From Hyperoplus lanceolatus (taxonomy: Eukaryota > Chordata > Actinopteri > Uranoscopiformes > Ammodytidae): DNA of 64,000 bases. The notes under the pieces were generated by a model. The model had not been told where the DNA came from and made no database searches. It saw only the letters and a list, made by a program, of their open reading frames with translations. The translations under genes and the position numbers were made by a program. The DNA is taken from NCBI GenBank assembly GCA_026929865.2, contig CM049416.1, positions 8,136,001 through 8,200,000 on the forward strand, read 5' to 3'. This document shows positions 50,157 through 62,823 of the stretch, one piece after another; within the stretch, counting starts at the first letter, position 1, and every line of letters begins with the position of its first letter.

Positions 50157-51427
50157 TGGTAATCAAACGCAGGTTAATGTTGTGCGTCATACCTTCCCTC
50201 TTGATTTTCATTACTTTACCCTGAATAACCCCCTCCCCATTTCAGGAAGGCAACACATGAACATATGAATACAGGACTGTGATCACAGAGCACCACACAA
50301 AGCAATTTGGGGTTTCAATATAAAAATTGTGACTGTAGTAGACTTATTTTTCATTGATAAAAAACCCTCCTGGATGTGAATGTGAATATTTTTGTGGGCC
50401 CCCCTTGACCATTTTGTTGAATTTATGCTACTTTTGAAATTAACCAAGCATTTTTACTCTACTTAGAAGCCAACCAAATGCCATTTTACACTAATTAAAT
50501 TAAATTAGATTGGCAGCCTTCATTAAATGCAAAGGAGTTTGATTAACTAAAAGGACAAGGCCTTTGTGTTACATACCAATTAAATTAATTATTTAACTGG
50601 GAAATCGGTTGTAACAATAAACAATACAATTCACATTCACAGTCTACCATAGAAGATGTTTGCCCTTAACTATTGTGCAACGGTGCGCAGACACTAGACA
50701 TTACAACAACTACAACATGTACAACAACAGAGAAATATCACTGACATCGGAATTGTGGGTTACTCTCTCCACCCACACAGAGAGCTATTGACTCTGCACC
50801 TAATCTGTCTTGTCTCAATCACATGTATGACCTATGAATGAGCTATTTTAGCCATCATTGTAAACATGGATGTAACATTGATCGAAAGCCTGTTTTATTA
50901 TTTATTTATTTCAGTCTGTAGCATGGGCTACAAGTTTCCTTAGAATCCAAAGACCAAAATGTTACTTCATATTTAAATTTCATAATTGAATACATTCTTA
51001 TTACCGGTAATAGTTTTTCAACTTGTGATTGTCAAAAATGTAAATGTATGTTCAGGAAATAATTCATGCAGGAAAACATAGCGTGTTTGTTAGCGTATGT
51101 TTTTTTGATAAAATAATGGTTTGACCTTTATCTCATTTGCCTTCTTGCGTGTCTTTTTCTACTACCAGCTGTTAGCTTAGTGTATCCTAGCATTAAGACT
51201 GTAATTGGGCGAAACAGCTTGGCTCTGATCAAAGGACAGAGAAAAGAGCTACATTTGAACGACCAGAAAGCGACACCAAGCAGATAGGGAGAGGAAGTGT
51301 TTCTGGGTTCCCCGGACTCTATAACACAACATTAAAAACATACCACGATCACGGAAGTAATGTAATACCTGACAAAATGTCAGATTGGACTGACAAAGAC
51401 AACACAGTATTATTAATATGCTCATAT
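50157..51427. other. Intergenic DNA
   Basis: AT-rich sequence with no recognised gene or complete mobile element. Confidence 0.5.
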
Positions 51428-51706
51428 TTATACCACAATAGGCAATGGATCATTATTTATTGGGATAGACCAAGCAATTCCATGTAAAATCAGACATCCA
51501 TTAGCAGCACCCCTATACAACCAGAAAGGAATGATCCCTGTTTCATAGTCAAATTTTGAAGCTTTTCGACTGTGAAATTGGCAGTCGAATCGGGCTATTT
51601 CGATCACATTTTTTAAATAGTCCACTATCGATAGTGGAATCAGTCTGCCTTTTTTAAATCTTGGCAAAAGAGCGGATAGCATATTTCCCAAATTGTTGAA
51701 CTGTTC
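51428..51706 (-). CDS. Unidentified open frame with acceptor-like start
   Basis: Minus-strand frame of 92 codons after an acceptor-like TTACCTCCAG, reading EQFNNLGNMLSALLPRF and ending at TAA 51428-51430. It includes the 16-bp palindrome at 51622-51637. No family was recognised; the sequence could be a transposon fragment. It lies in the same orientation as, and 1.3 kb upstream of, the 49823-50155 frame, but a link between the two is unproven. Confidence 0.2.
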   Translation of the reverse strand, partial: EQFNNLGNMLSALLPRFKKGRLIPLSIVDYLKNVIEIARFDCQFHSRKASKFDYETGIIPFWLYRGAANGCLILHGIAWSIPINNDPLPIVV

Positions 51707-51961
51707 CTGGAGGTAACATTAAAGCTCAGAATGAGTTTGTAACGAAACAGAAAAGACTCATTTCAGTAAGTATATGTTAACAGTGTTCATACCGAATGTG
51801 CAGGTCTTTTTGGCCTTTATGTTTCCAGGCAATGACTTCAGCATGTGGTATGATGGTCTATAGGTCAAGACCATCCAACTTATAGGGAGTAAGGAATTCC
51901 TCTTGGGTTACCAGTGGCAACTCCATAGGCAACTCCCAGCACATTGCACTATAGCATCTAA

Positions 51962-52150
51962 TTAAAGGAATAGTTCAACTTTTTTTTAAGCTTTTTGCCT
52001 CCGTCTCCGGTTCAAGAAAAGGCGACAGAAACCGTTCCTGTAACTGTGCATGCATTTTTGATTTAGAAATGCTTGTTGGGACTTGTTTATTTATCACGTT
52101 ATATTGCACTTCCTGGTTTCTTTACAGTATGTATTTTGTTTTTAAATGGC
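51962..52150. mobile_element. Truncated TTAA-type MITE
   Basis: The start TTAAAGGAATAGTTCAACTT is a well-known end of a fish MITE family. No matching inverted end was found, so the right limit is approximate. Confidence 0.5.
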
Positions 52151-52536
52151 AAAACCTGAAACAAAAAAAAATAGTAGGCCTATGCAACATAATGTGGTAA
52201 ATAAACAAGACCCACAACAAGCACGTAGGAACGTTTTGTGATGACTGAAATGGGCCCTTGGGCCCTCCTTGGGATTTTTCTGAGTTCCTGCGCCAAGGTC
52301 AGGGGCTGACACCAGTTTGTAAACGCTGACATACTAACAACTACATATAGGTTTGTGGAGCTAATATGCTTAATCATCTTTGTTTAAACTTGTTTGGCAA
52401 TAGTTTGAATGTAACCTCCATTCATTTATATGAAAAAGTTACACACTATAGCAGGGGTGGCCAACCAGTCAGAGACAAAGAGCCACATTTTTTACTGTGT
52501 TACTGCAAAGAGCCACATCGTACACATGGGTACACA

Positions 52537-53830
52537 CAGTGGCGATTCCAGGAAATTTTGACTGGGGTGGCCAAGGTGGGCCACAGAGTTAGAGAGGGGT
52601 GGCCATCGCACCCCAGAATGAATAGCATATGATATGCTGTACAACCAATTCTAAGATGATTTATAATCCCAAATGCCCAAATCATGTTAGTATCCATTGT
52701 AATGTTTGTCAGAAAACAAAACCCCTGAAGGGGGGTCTGGGGGCATCCCCCCCAGAAGATTTTTTTGTGTTTTTAACATGTAATCTAAGCATTCTGGTGC
52801 ATTCTCGCGAAGATAATAAAGGAAAAAGTCAATATTTATTTCAGCTCAGATGAATAGTAAAATTAGCAAGACAACATAACTTGCTAGCAGCCAGATGCCT
52901 AACAACTGGACAGAGGGACGGATGACCACTAGCTTTTGACCAAATATTGTCATGGTCTGTCTTTGTTGTGTCTTGTTTTGGTGATCCCCTGTGTTTCCTG
53001 TTTTATTTTGGTATGTCTGTCTTGTTCCTCCCCATGTCCTGTCAAGTTTCCCTCCTGTTTGATTGCTGTTCCCGCCCCTAATGTGTTTCACCTGTCTCTC
53101 GTTGTCTACCCTGTCTTGTGTGTGTGTATATAACCCCCAGTGTTTCTTTGTTCCCTGTGCAATCATTGTTTCCTGTTGGTGAGTCTGTCCCGTGCCTGTT
53201 CTTTGTTTTTTCTGCTTTTCCTGGATGTTCGCCTGTTGGCCTTTTTTGTTAAGTTTTTTGGACAATAAATATCTTTTAGTTTTACGTCTTGCATTTGGGT
53301 CCTGTTTTCCTGCCTGCCTGCCTGCCTCACCTTAACAAATATCTTGCTAAAAAAATAAACCATTATTTATGAAAGTCTGCCCTTGCTAAGAACATGTTAC
53401 ACTCGCTAACTACAAACTTTAATTTTTTTATTCAGATTTCAAAAATCTGCTGGGACACGTGCCTATACACATGCATGGGTGGCACGCATGTCACAAGCAC
53501 ACTTATGCTGTTTTCAAGACCTTTGCTGACCAGAGACCAGTTCTAGTGGCCACAGTCCTACCATTAATTTAGTAATTGAAAATTGCAAGTGTTTGTGTGA
53601 TGAACTTGGCAACTACCTATCAAAAAAAGTTAAGAAAGAAAAAAAAATACATATCATCTCTGAACTAGGCTACATATCAGGAAAAAAAAATAATTAAAAA
53701 AATAAAATTAAAATTAAAAATAACATTTGAACTGGGGAGGGGGCACTGGGGTGGCCAGTAAGATTTCAGGGAGGGGGGGGGGCGTTTTTATTTTCGCAGG
53801 GAGCTTGCACATGCATGCACAAGCATTATT

Positions 53831-53872
<42 letters not shown>

Positions 53873-53923
53873 GCCCCACACTAGGACTTGAAACGGGCCC
53901 CCATATCGTTAAGGCCGCCCCTG
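52537..53923. mobile_element. Second TIR-like element nested in the hAT
   Basis: Starts CAGTGGCGATTCCAGG and ends GGCCGCCCCTG, i.e. CAGNGGCG-type ends. The interior has GGGGTGGCC-rich arms and a long A tract (about 53834-53869). No clear target duplication was found (flanks GGTACACA and TGATAATG), so the borders are less certain than those of its host or of the LTR inside it. Confidence 0.5.
52948..53337 (+). mobile_element. Solo LTR with perfect 5-bp target duplication
   Basis: A 390-bp unit starts TGTCATGG and ends CTTAACA (TG...CA borders). It is flanked by AATAT on both sides (52943-52947 and 53338-53342). It contains a TATA-like GTATATAACC near 53115 and AATAAA near 53264, both on the plus strand, as an LTR should. 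The TGTCATGG start is usual for fish Ty3/Gypsy LTRs. No internal region or second LTR is present, so it is a solo LTR left by recombination. A CTGC repeat lies near its end. Confidence 0.9.
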
Positions 53924-54007
53924 TGATAATGACAGGACTGGACTAAAGACGACAGGGCAGTCATTTTCAACAATGAACATTGTGTGCACTGCCTCACACA
54001 CAAACTC

Positions 54008-54256
54008 TCAGTTCAACCAAGTCCACAAACAAAAATATAACAATTTAAAATAGCGTTTTTCTCTTACTATGCATGTTGCTTTGTGGGACTTACTTTTAGC
54101 ATGGAGAGAGCTGAAGTGGCGCTGAAGATTTGAAGCCTTGAAATGCGCAAATGACACCTGGCATATAAGGCAGAATGGCTTGGCATAACGTTCAACAATA
54201 AATATGAACTCTCCCACTCTGTTTCGGAGCGAACTTGACACAAATAGTTTACTCAC
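54008..54256 (-). pseudogene. BED-type zinc-finger remnant of a hAT transposase
   Basis: The frame contains KPFCLICQVSFAHFK and NLQRHFSSLHA: a CxxC pair followed by HxxxxH, the layout of a BED zinc finger at the N terminus of hAT transposases. The catalytic RNase-H-like domain and dimerisation region are absent. It lies within the 52452-54596 element, which supports the origin. Confidence 0.7.
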
Positions 54257-54850
54257 GGAAAACCTCCCTCCAAGCTGAGCGGGCAGTTTTATGTTGCGTC
54301 CGCACCAAACGTTTGCGAACGTTATGTTGCGTCCTCAATTAAACATTTGCAAACAGGCATACACATAGGGCCTACACATTAATAAAATAAAAAATTAAAT
54401 AATAGACAACATGTAAAACGAACGTAAGAGCCGCATGAAACGTTTTCGAACATGCACACACATAGGCCCACACAAAAAAAAAAGTATAAAAAAAATAAAA
54501 TAATTATAATCACATAATTTGATATGAACTGAAGAGCCGCACGAAGCTGGGCAAAGAGCCGCATGCGGCTCGCGAGCCGCGGGTTGGCCACCCCTGCACT
54601 ATAGCTTTAAGTAGGATATGGGGAATCAAGTTGGAGGCTGATTCCCAAATCTTACATTATTAATTGTTGTCATGTGGAGTGTATTAGCTGATGATATATG
54701 CTAGTATCTCATAGCTGCTACATGCATCTGTCACGATATGTAATAATGCGGCTTAAAATGCATGAGGATTTTTTTAAATATATTTTTCACAATTTTATTA
54801 TCAAAATCCACAGATAATATTTATTTTACATGGCTTTACATATGATTTCT

Positions 54851-54860
54851 TTTATTTATT
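54851..54860 (-). terminator. iapp: Polyadenylation signals of iapp
   Basis: Two overlapping AATAAA hexamers on the transcribed strand, about 230 nt downstream of the iapp stop. Additional AATAAA-like words lie further left. Confidence 0.5.
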
Positions 54861-55088
54861 GTTTCATATATTTTGTGGAACAGCATTAACAGAGCCACAA
54901 CACACAGAATGCCAGAAGAAGAAAAAATACTTTTAAAAACTTATACTGAATTTAATGATATAAATTAAAGGCACTATTTCTTAAAGGTTTATAAATTAAA
55001 AAAGAAAACTGTTCATCATCAACACCATCAGTGTCACCATTATACAACAATCATTGTAACATAAGATGTCTCTGGTTATATCATGGTA

Positions 55089-56005
55089 TTAGAGGGGCAG
55101 GAAGATGGGAGACTGCAGTAGGTCCCTCTTGCCGTAGGCCCCAGATCCCACATTGGTTGGTGCGTAGACGGTACCAATAGTGTTACTGGAGCGTACCAGG
55201 AAGTCTGCTAGCCTTTGGGTGACGCAGGTGGCTGTGTTGCACTTCCTCTTCTGTATGTGGTGACTGGGTATAGGACAAGAGTACAAGTACAGACACCGAG
55301 AGATGCACTGACGTCACAATAACAATCACAGATTTTCACAAATTTCATGTAATGATATTGTAATGCCATTGCTGGCTTTTGTTAATGCCATTACCTGTTC
55401 ATATCTGTGAGCCCCCTTTGTGGCCGTGTTACAATGAAGTCCAGGAATGGGTTGGAGATTAGCCCGGGAGCTAACCAGCCGTCGCCATCCGCAAAAGCAC
55501 TTTCCTGCTCGCTGGATGAGCTAGCACTGAAGTACCTGAATCACAGAGGGGGGGGAAAGGGCCAAACCATTTCACACTGATAGCTGATGATATCCCCTTC
55601 AAAAGATTCACTAGTCCCGAAAGCACCAAGAAAAAGTGGCCACTTAGCGGCCCAATGAAGCACTTTACCCACAGACAAGCACATTTGTCTTTCACTTACA
55701 GCGTTATCAGGGCCATGCAGCTCTTCACACACAACATTACAACCCTTCATATCGTTCCATGATATTCAGCTGCTTGTCTGCTGACCTTAGGTTAAACTCC
55801 TGAAGGTTTCCCACTTGTTAGGACAATTATCAGTTAAGCTGGTGTTTGATCTGATATGATGAATATTTAAGTCATTGCACTAACACCAAAGAGCTCATGG
55901 CTCTGCTTGTGTTCTACACACTTACCTGTGGCTTGGGGCAGTGGTAACGCAGCGCAGCAACACAAGCGGCATGAGGAGAAGCACAGGCACCCTCAGGTGA
56001 TACAT
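55089..56005 (-). CDS. iapp: Islet amyloid polypeptide (pro-amylin), complete
   Basis: Precursor of the pancreatic beta-cell hormone amylin, which acts through calcitonin-receptor/RAMP complexes. Coding exons: 56005-55926 (signal peptide), 55535-55395 (N-terminal pro-region), 55263-55089 (mature peptide and tail). The phases close to 131 codons plus stop. Residues 1 to about 22 form a hydrophobic signal ([15 protein letters not shown]). The mature peptide is residues 81-117 (37 residues), set off by KR at 79-80 and by G-K-R at 118-120, giving an amidated C-terminal Tyr. It begins KCNTATC with the Cys2-Cys7 disulfide pair and continues [14 protein letters not shown]. The segment at mature positions 20-29 is [10 protein letters not shown], with Pro29. 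The N-terminal pro-region (about 56 residues) is much longer than the human one (11). A separate noncoding first exon ends at 57143. Confidence 0.95.
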
Positions 56006-56014
56006 AGTGGTTAC

Positions 56015-57143
<1,129 letters not shown>

Positions 57144-57300
57144 TTCAGTGATAGCCAGTAGCCAGCAGATCCCAGTCTGTCACTGGAGCAGTCCAGGGTT
57201 TGTCAGACTGTCACACAAACCGACTCCAACAGTTATAGGCTCATCGCTCAAACCACTTGTGACATCAGCTCTCTCCAAATATAGCCGTGCATTTTCATTG
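57144..57300 (-). promoter_or_regulatory. iapp: iapp noncoding exon 1 and promoter
   Basis: On the minus strand a TATA-like TATATTT lies at 57278-57284. It is followed by a CRE-like TGATGTCA, a short leader, and the exon 1 donor AAA|GTAAGT at 57143/57142. The spacing fits a single-exon 5' leader of roughly 100 nt. The assignment is inferred from the donor site and the known exon layout of IAPP genes. Confidence 0.5.
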
Positions 57301-60050
57301 ACACAGAATGGGGAGGACAGGGGGAGGAGGGGAGTATGCGGGCATAGGGTAGTCCAAGGGGAATCTTCAATACAGTATGTCGTAAGCACACTGAGCTGTA
57401 TCCTAATGTAAACTCTTTAACATGTGCACACGTAGAAAAATGCAAATATTTCACAGTACACACACACACAAACCAATCTTTGCACGTCATTGTCTTCATC
57501 ATCGCCTTCGTCATCACTATCCTCAGCGCTCGTGAAGGGACTGACCCACACGGGGGAGAGGAAAGCTGTCTCGCCTTTTACTTGGAGACACTTGAAGTTT
57601 GAAGTTTAAGGGCACCAAACTATGGCCTTGCTGCCTCCCCCTGGGCTTCACTGACAATGAATAATAAATGTGAAGATGAATTATCATCAATAATTGAAAG
57701 GTGTCTCATTACTTTGACGGGACACGTCACAAACAACCGAGAAAGTACTAATTAATGATGGTAAAACTTGTGAGGAACACTTATCAGGCACCAGAGTTGG
57801 AATTATGACTAGTTTAAGTGGATAGTTTTAGCAAACACAACTCTTGGGAGATAGTTTTATGTAGTTCTAGAGATGATCAAAGTTTTATATATTAACAACG
57901 GATCAAATGACTCGATGATGTAGGGGAGAACGGTACAATAAGTTAGAAAAAGTGAGGGGTTCACATTTCAAGCCAACACTTTAAGCTTCAATTTAATGTA
58001 GGAATGACTATTGAAAGATGTTTAGGTGATGAGCAATTCTCACTAGAGTAAAAAGTGTGCCTACTTACCCCGGTCTCCCCTAATATTGCTGGTAGTGATG
58101 AACCCACTGGGGATTTTTACCCTACTGCAGCATCCCTGCATCATCAGTGCTTTGTGCCACAGCAGGGAGTAGTTTTCTTTTTTGGACCAATTTTTGATAA
58201 AATTGACTGCATTCTAGCTGCCCAGAGGGTAAGCAATTTTTCTGGTTAGCTTGGTGAAGCATTAAACAGCTAACGACCCAGGTATTACCCTCTGGAGTGA
58301 GCGGTTACCTAACAACCTTTGTCCATTAAGAAGCCCACTGCTGACAAAGCTGTTTAGATGACCTTCAACTCTCACTTTCTGTTGTATCTTTAGCAAGAAA
58401 AATCCTCTGCTGCAGAAGAGCTGATGTTTTCTCTGTGGAATGTGAGCTTTGATTGAAACCAATTGAAAGGAGCAGTGAGATCCATCACGGCTGAAAAGAG
58501 ATGCTCATAATGTAATGGTTATTTAATGCTAGCAAAGTACCCACTACATTTAAAAATTATTACCTTGACCGTGTTCCTGATGAATGTTGGTCTGTGCCCA
58601 TAGATCTTGCCACAGTGTCAGTGGGGAGATGCCACAAAAGCTGCAGACTGCTTCTAAGTAGTTGTGGTTTTCTCAACAGCTTTGAATGAGGCATAGTGTT
58701 GTCCTAATGGACATATTACACCCCCAAACCCACCAAGGTCAAACTGACACCTCCCTGTGTTTCCTGTAAGCTTTTCAAGAAAGCCTGCGATAACTGCAGA
58801 CAAAGATAGTGTGGCAGGATACCTCTTAGATTTCTTACGTCGATTATATATTTTGGATGTAGAGAACATGCCTTTTCCGAAGTCAAAGTGATTATTTACT
58901 CCACCCTTCCTGATCACTCTTTTTTAATTCCAGGCAGATTTCTGTGCATGAACTCATTGCAATCATTTCAAGGTGATAGCATAAAACCATGGTTTTATTT
59001 GTATAACAGGTATTTTTTGAATTTATTATATTCCCTTTGTATTAGCAAACTAAAAATGTGACTTGAAATATAATTAACCTATTAATTATTTAACTACTCT
59101 TGTGGATATGTGGAGGTGTTTAGGTTAATATGCAAATGTTTTCTAAGAGGGAACGGTGGAAGAAATAGAAAGGAAGGATAGAAGAAAGTGGGTGTTTTTT
59201 TTATAAGCTCTAGTCTGGGGAAACAAGTCTCATATCATTCTGTCATCTTGTCCCTTGGATTACTCCTAGTATTTCCTGGAAACCAGATATTTCATGGGTG
59301 GCAGCTCAATTTCCTGCTCCCGTCACAAGAAGAAAGCCACTGATACCACAACTAACCCTCTGTTTACAGAAAGTCCAGTGAACCTCTGCAATCTTTAATG
59401 CGTCAGTAATTTTTTCCTATTCCATTCTCTTTTTTATATACTTTCAAGGTGCTCCTCTATGTAGCAGCTTTGTTTCCGGTGCAGAGATTTTGGACTTCAA
59501 TAATTTGAGCTCCAATACACAGAGCATGTATGACTTTATTAATATTCATCTAGCAATGGACATAAGAGGGATCAAAAGTTACTGGGGGAATGATTAGTAG
59601 ATAAGCAGCCAGTGTAGGCTAATAGTGCCTTGGCCTCTGACAATGCCAGTGTATTAACCAGGGTTATGTGCATTGTGGTATGTACTACTTAAATGATGGA
59701 TACTCAGGTGTATGTGCAATACTCATGCACAAACAGAGGAACACAACTCTTACCCACAGTCACATGGATCTTGTTTGAATAACAGCCTAGTCAAGAGAGG
59801 ACTGAGGAGCCCTCACCCACATCATCAGTGAGTACATGGTCTCCTTTTGGACCATGATGCATCCACAGACACAAATAGCTAACCGCTAACGTCACCAAGA
59901 CCTGATCGCTGTTAAATTAATTGCACAGAATTGAATGACTCCCTTCGTCAGGTCTACTGTTTGTGTTATTGTTTTGTTTGTTTTGTATGAAAATATGCAG
60001 TTGTTCTTCCAGCGTAATTATATGCTACTACTGATGATATTGTCTCCACA
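57301..60050. other. Intergenic DNA right of iapp
   Basis: No recognised gene. A minus-strand frame at 58654-58917 and a plus-strand frame at 58055-58249 have no family resemblance or strong splice context. Nothing else stands out. Confidence 0.45.
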
Positions 60051-60057
60051 ATTAATG

Positions 60058-61256
60058 CAGAGCGGCCAAGTCTCACGCTTTGGCCGTGAGACACACGCAT
60101 ATCAACCAGTTCACACGCTCACACGCCACACCTCCAATTTCTCACGCAGAGAAATGAATCCCCGTAATATATATATATATATATATTTTTTTGGTACTTT
60201 TACTTTGAAAGTCTTATTTTGAAAAGCTAAACGGACTGAGTTCCGTGACATCCTCTTTCTGCCATGCTTTCTGCACGCGCGGTTTCTTTATAGGTCCATG
60301 GCATGGACAATATCCATGGCCGTGTGCAGCCCGTAGCCACAGCAGCCACTTGGCAAACCACCACGGCCACGCCCCCCTGCGTTACACTACAAAACCAATA
60401 AAATACCGCCGCCTCCCAGTCCCGCCCTTTGTTCAAATTATATGGAAAATAATGACAACAAGGACGCCGGTATTAAATGAACAAAGAGGTAAGAACACCT
60501 TAATTCAAATCAGTCACTTCACTTAATATATTCAAGCTTGTTTTGCATTATGTTATTGGGCTGGTTGACACACCAACACATTTTTGTTCTAAAATGTTGT
60601 CAACATCAATTGAATGAATGTATTGAGTAACTAAGCTTAGAGGTTATTGTGGGAAAAATATGTTCTGAGAAGACATCAAGTGTCATAGATTTAATATAAT
60701 AATGGTGAATTGAAATTGGAAATTTGGATAACCCATACAATGTTGAATACATATAGAATAATTACCTTTATTACAGTTTAACCAAATGTTTTAACAATAG
60801 GCTACAGGAGATATTTGAAAGCACTACACATGCATTGTAGGCTATTCAATTAAATTTGTGTCAGCGAAACTGCATGTTCTCTTTTACTTTACATAAAAAT
60901 GAATGCAGAAAAGGCACACCAGAAATTCACCAAAATTCACCAGAATGCAGGAAATGAAGTGTTTAGTGCTCAAAATTTTCTGGGGGGAACCCCAGACCCC
61001 CACTTACAATATGTCCACACCCAATGTTTAATTAAAACCTGTCCTACGACTTTGCAATTCATGAATTTGTTTATTTTAATAAGATTTTTGATGTTTTATC
61101 ACATTTTCGAATTGTCTTTTATTTCTGATTTATTAGGAACAATATGTAAACTTGCAGGACACTAGCAAAAATGAGTGGGTGGGAAAGAGGACACGGTTTT
61201 GGGTCCCTCGGCTAAAAAATCTCACTCCAAACTTTTGGTGAAACTTGGCAGCCCTG
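60058..61256. mobile_element. hAT-type element with ATTAATG target duplication
   Basis: The ends are CAGAGCGGCCAAGTCTCACG at 60058 and, read inward from 61256, CAGGGCTGCCAAGTTTCACC. ATTAATG flanks both (60051-60057 and 61257-61263), a 7-bp match next to the 8 bp expected for hAT. A CTCACGCTTTGGCCGTGAG palindrome follows the left end. The interior has a GC-richer promoter-like part (60240-60430) and a short frame starting ATGGAAAATAATGACAAC (about 60440), but no transposase core. An (AT)n tract is at about 60169-60187. Confidence 0.82.
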
Positions 61257-61991
61257 ATTAATGTGCACTACAGGCAGCTCACTAGGCTAACCCTAAAATA
61301 ACATTAAGCCCTTCTGAGTTTTCCATTCATGAAGCAATACTTCAAGAGCTATTTAACCCTAGTTTCCACGAACGGGATACACACCAGCAAGGGAAGAAAG
61401 AAAGCATTTAAAGAGACAGATGTCAAAGTGATCTTCAATTTTACATAAAGACATGTGAATTTTACTGATATCCTATCCTAACCAAACTTAGAGCTCCTAT
61501 AATCAATATTTTTTGACATTATTTATGGAACAGAATATGAGTAATATGTGAAAGGGGATACTCATAGTGGCAAACCCACAAAGTAACTAACTCCGCAGTT
61601 CCTCTCTGCTCTACAAAGCTTTACTTTTCTACAGTATCAAATATTTGTTGTGGTTTTACGGCCTGCAACACGGTTTTGTTCACTCAGACAGCTCTCACAG
61701 TCAGCAGACAGCTGTATTCAGTGAAGAAAAAGAAGAAAAGAACAGTTCTAATGCACAACAAACACGGTTAGCAGCTAGCTGGTGTAGCATAGTGAAGCGT
61801 GTAGCCTGCTAAAGAACCATTCAGGAGCAGTTGGAAAGCAACCCAGAGCTTAAAAAGAGAGTGAATATTGGACATTCATCAGGTTTGTTCAACACGACTC
61901 CAAATGAATGCTAATGCTGCTCCCAGCCTATAAGCCTCTCACAAAAGGAGGCTTATCTTCATATTATTTGTGTCCACAGCTGATATTTGCG

Positions 61992-62354
61992 TTAAAGGAT
62001 AAGTATGTAATATTTATTGTTGATATACGTGTAAAATCACTCTATATTCATACAGCAATCACTTAAACAGTATGCACAGTTCATAACGCAGGTCTCCCAG
62101 TCATTCAGCACTGCAGTTATTGCCAGATAACATTTTGACTATCCCGCACGTTTTATCCAATCAGGAGGCAGACGCTATAAAGAGGCAGGTCTCTGCCCAT
62201 GAACGATGACTCGCTACTCTCCATCGCGGCACTAGCTTACCAAGACGTCTGCTAGTTCATGTGGTGGTGATGTAGGGACGGGGGAGGGGACTGCTAACTG
62301 CAGTCACTGACAGGAAGTTAGCTAAAAGGACCATATCACTTACTTCTCCTTTAA
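61992..62354. mobile_element. TTAA-flanked MITE
   Basis: The left end TTAAAGGATAAGTATGTAA and the right end, read inward, TTAAAGGAGAAGTAAGTGA give imperfect terminal inverted repeats with TTAA at both borders. It is 363 bp with no coding capacity. Confidence 0.8.
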
Positions 62355-62394
62355 TGTTTGTTTCTGAGATTGCAAAATTGAACGTGACAGTAAT

Positions 62395-62823
62395 ATTGTA
62401 CAATTGAGGATTTATTTATTGACATAAAAAGAAAACATTATATTGGCCAATAAGTTTACTTCATCATCACTAAGGGCCTTGCATAGCTTCTTTGTAATCA
62501 TTTGCATACATACATCGATCAACAATTTGAATTGCTGGTCAGTATGCACATCCAATGCTATACCATGTGCTTTGTTTCTGAAGCTGTGGAAATGCTTGTA
62601 GCTCATTTACTCTTCAGGAATGAGGAGTGTAATATAACAGCACCTACGTACATCCTTTAATAAAATAGGGATTATTACAGTTAGCATTAAGCATGCTGGA
62701 GCCCAGATAAAAAAGAAATCCCTCCTGACAATCCAAGCAAATGTTCCTTTTGGTCAAACTTGGTAACATTTCCAGAATGGTCCCTCTTGGCCTAGTTTGA
62801 CCATTTATTTTAGAAAGGACACT
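62395..62823 (-). other. Probable 3' UTR of the SLCO1-family gene
   Basis: The stretch between the transporter stop codon and AATAAA words at 62411-62420 on the transcribed strand. Another AATAAA lies at 62804-62809, probably too close to the stop to be the main signal. A 64-codon frame at 62412-62606 falls within it and is treated as noncoding. Confidence 0.45.

Larger units (their letters stand above)
52452..54596. mobile_element. hAT-family element with perfect 8-bp target duplication
   Basis: The terminal inverted repeats are CAGGGGTGGCCAACC (52452) and GGTTGGCCACCCCTG (ending 54596). The 8-bp direct repeat CACTATAG flanks both sides (52444-52451 and 54597-54604), as expected for hAT (Charlie-like) insertion. 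Sub-terminal AGAGCCACAT/AGAGCCGCAT repeats are visible. It encodes only a zinc-finger remnant on the minus strand (54008-54256), and its interior is occupied by other elements, so it is not autonomous. Confidence 0.93.

Noticed and set aside
52846-53363. Overlapping minus-strand frames of 139 and 66 codons
   Set aside because: They are antisense to the solo LTR and read as Gln/Lys/Thr-rich low-complexity peptides.
58654-58917. 87-codon minus-strand frame
   Set aside because: A fragment VICPLGQHYA recalled RecQ helicase briefly, but no helicase motif, order or splice site supports it.
62412-62606. 64-codon minus-strand frame ending at AATAAA
   Set aside because: It lies in the probable 3' UTR of the SLCO1 gene, has no family resemblance, and its stop overlaps the poly(A) word; treated as chance.
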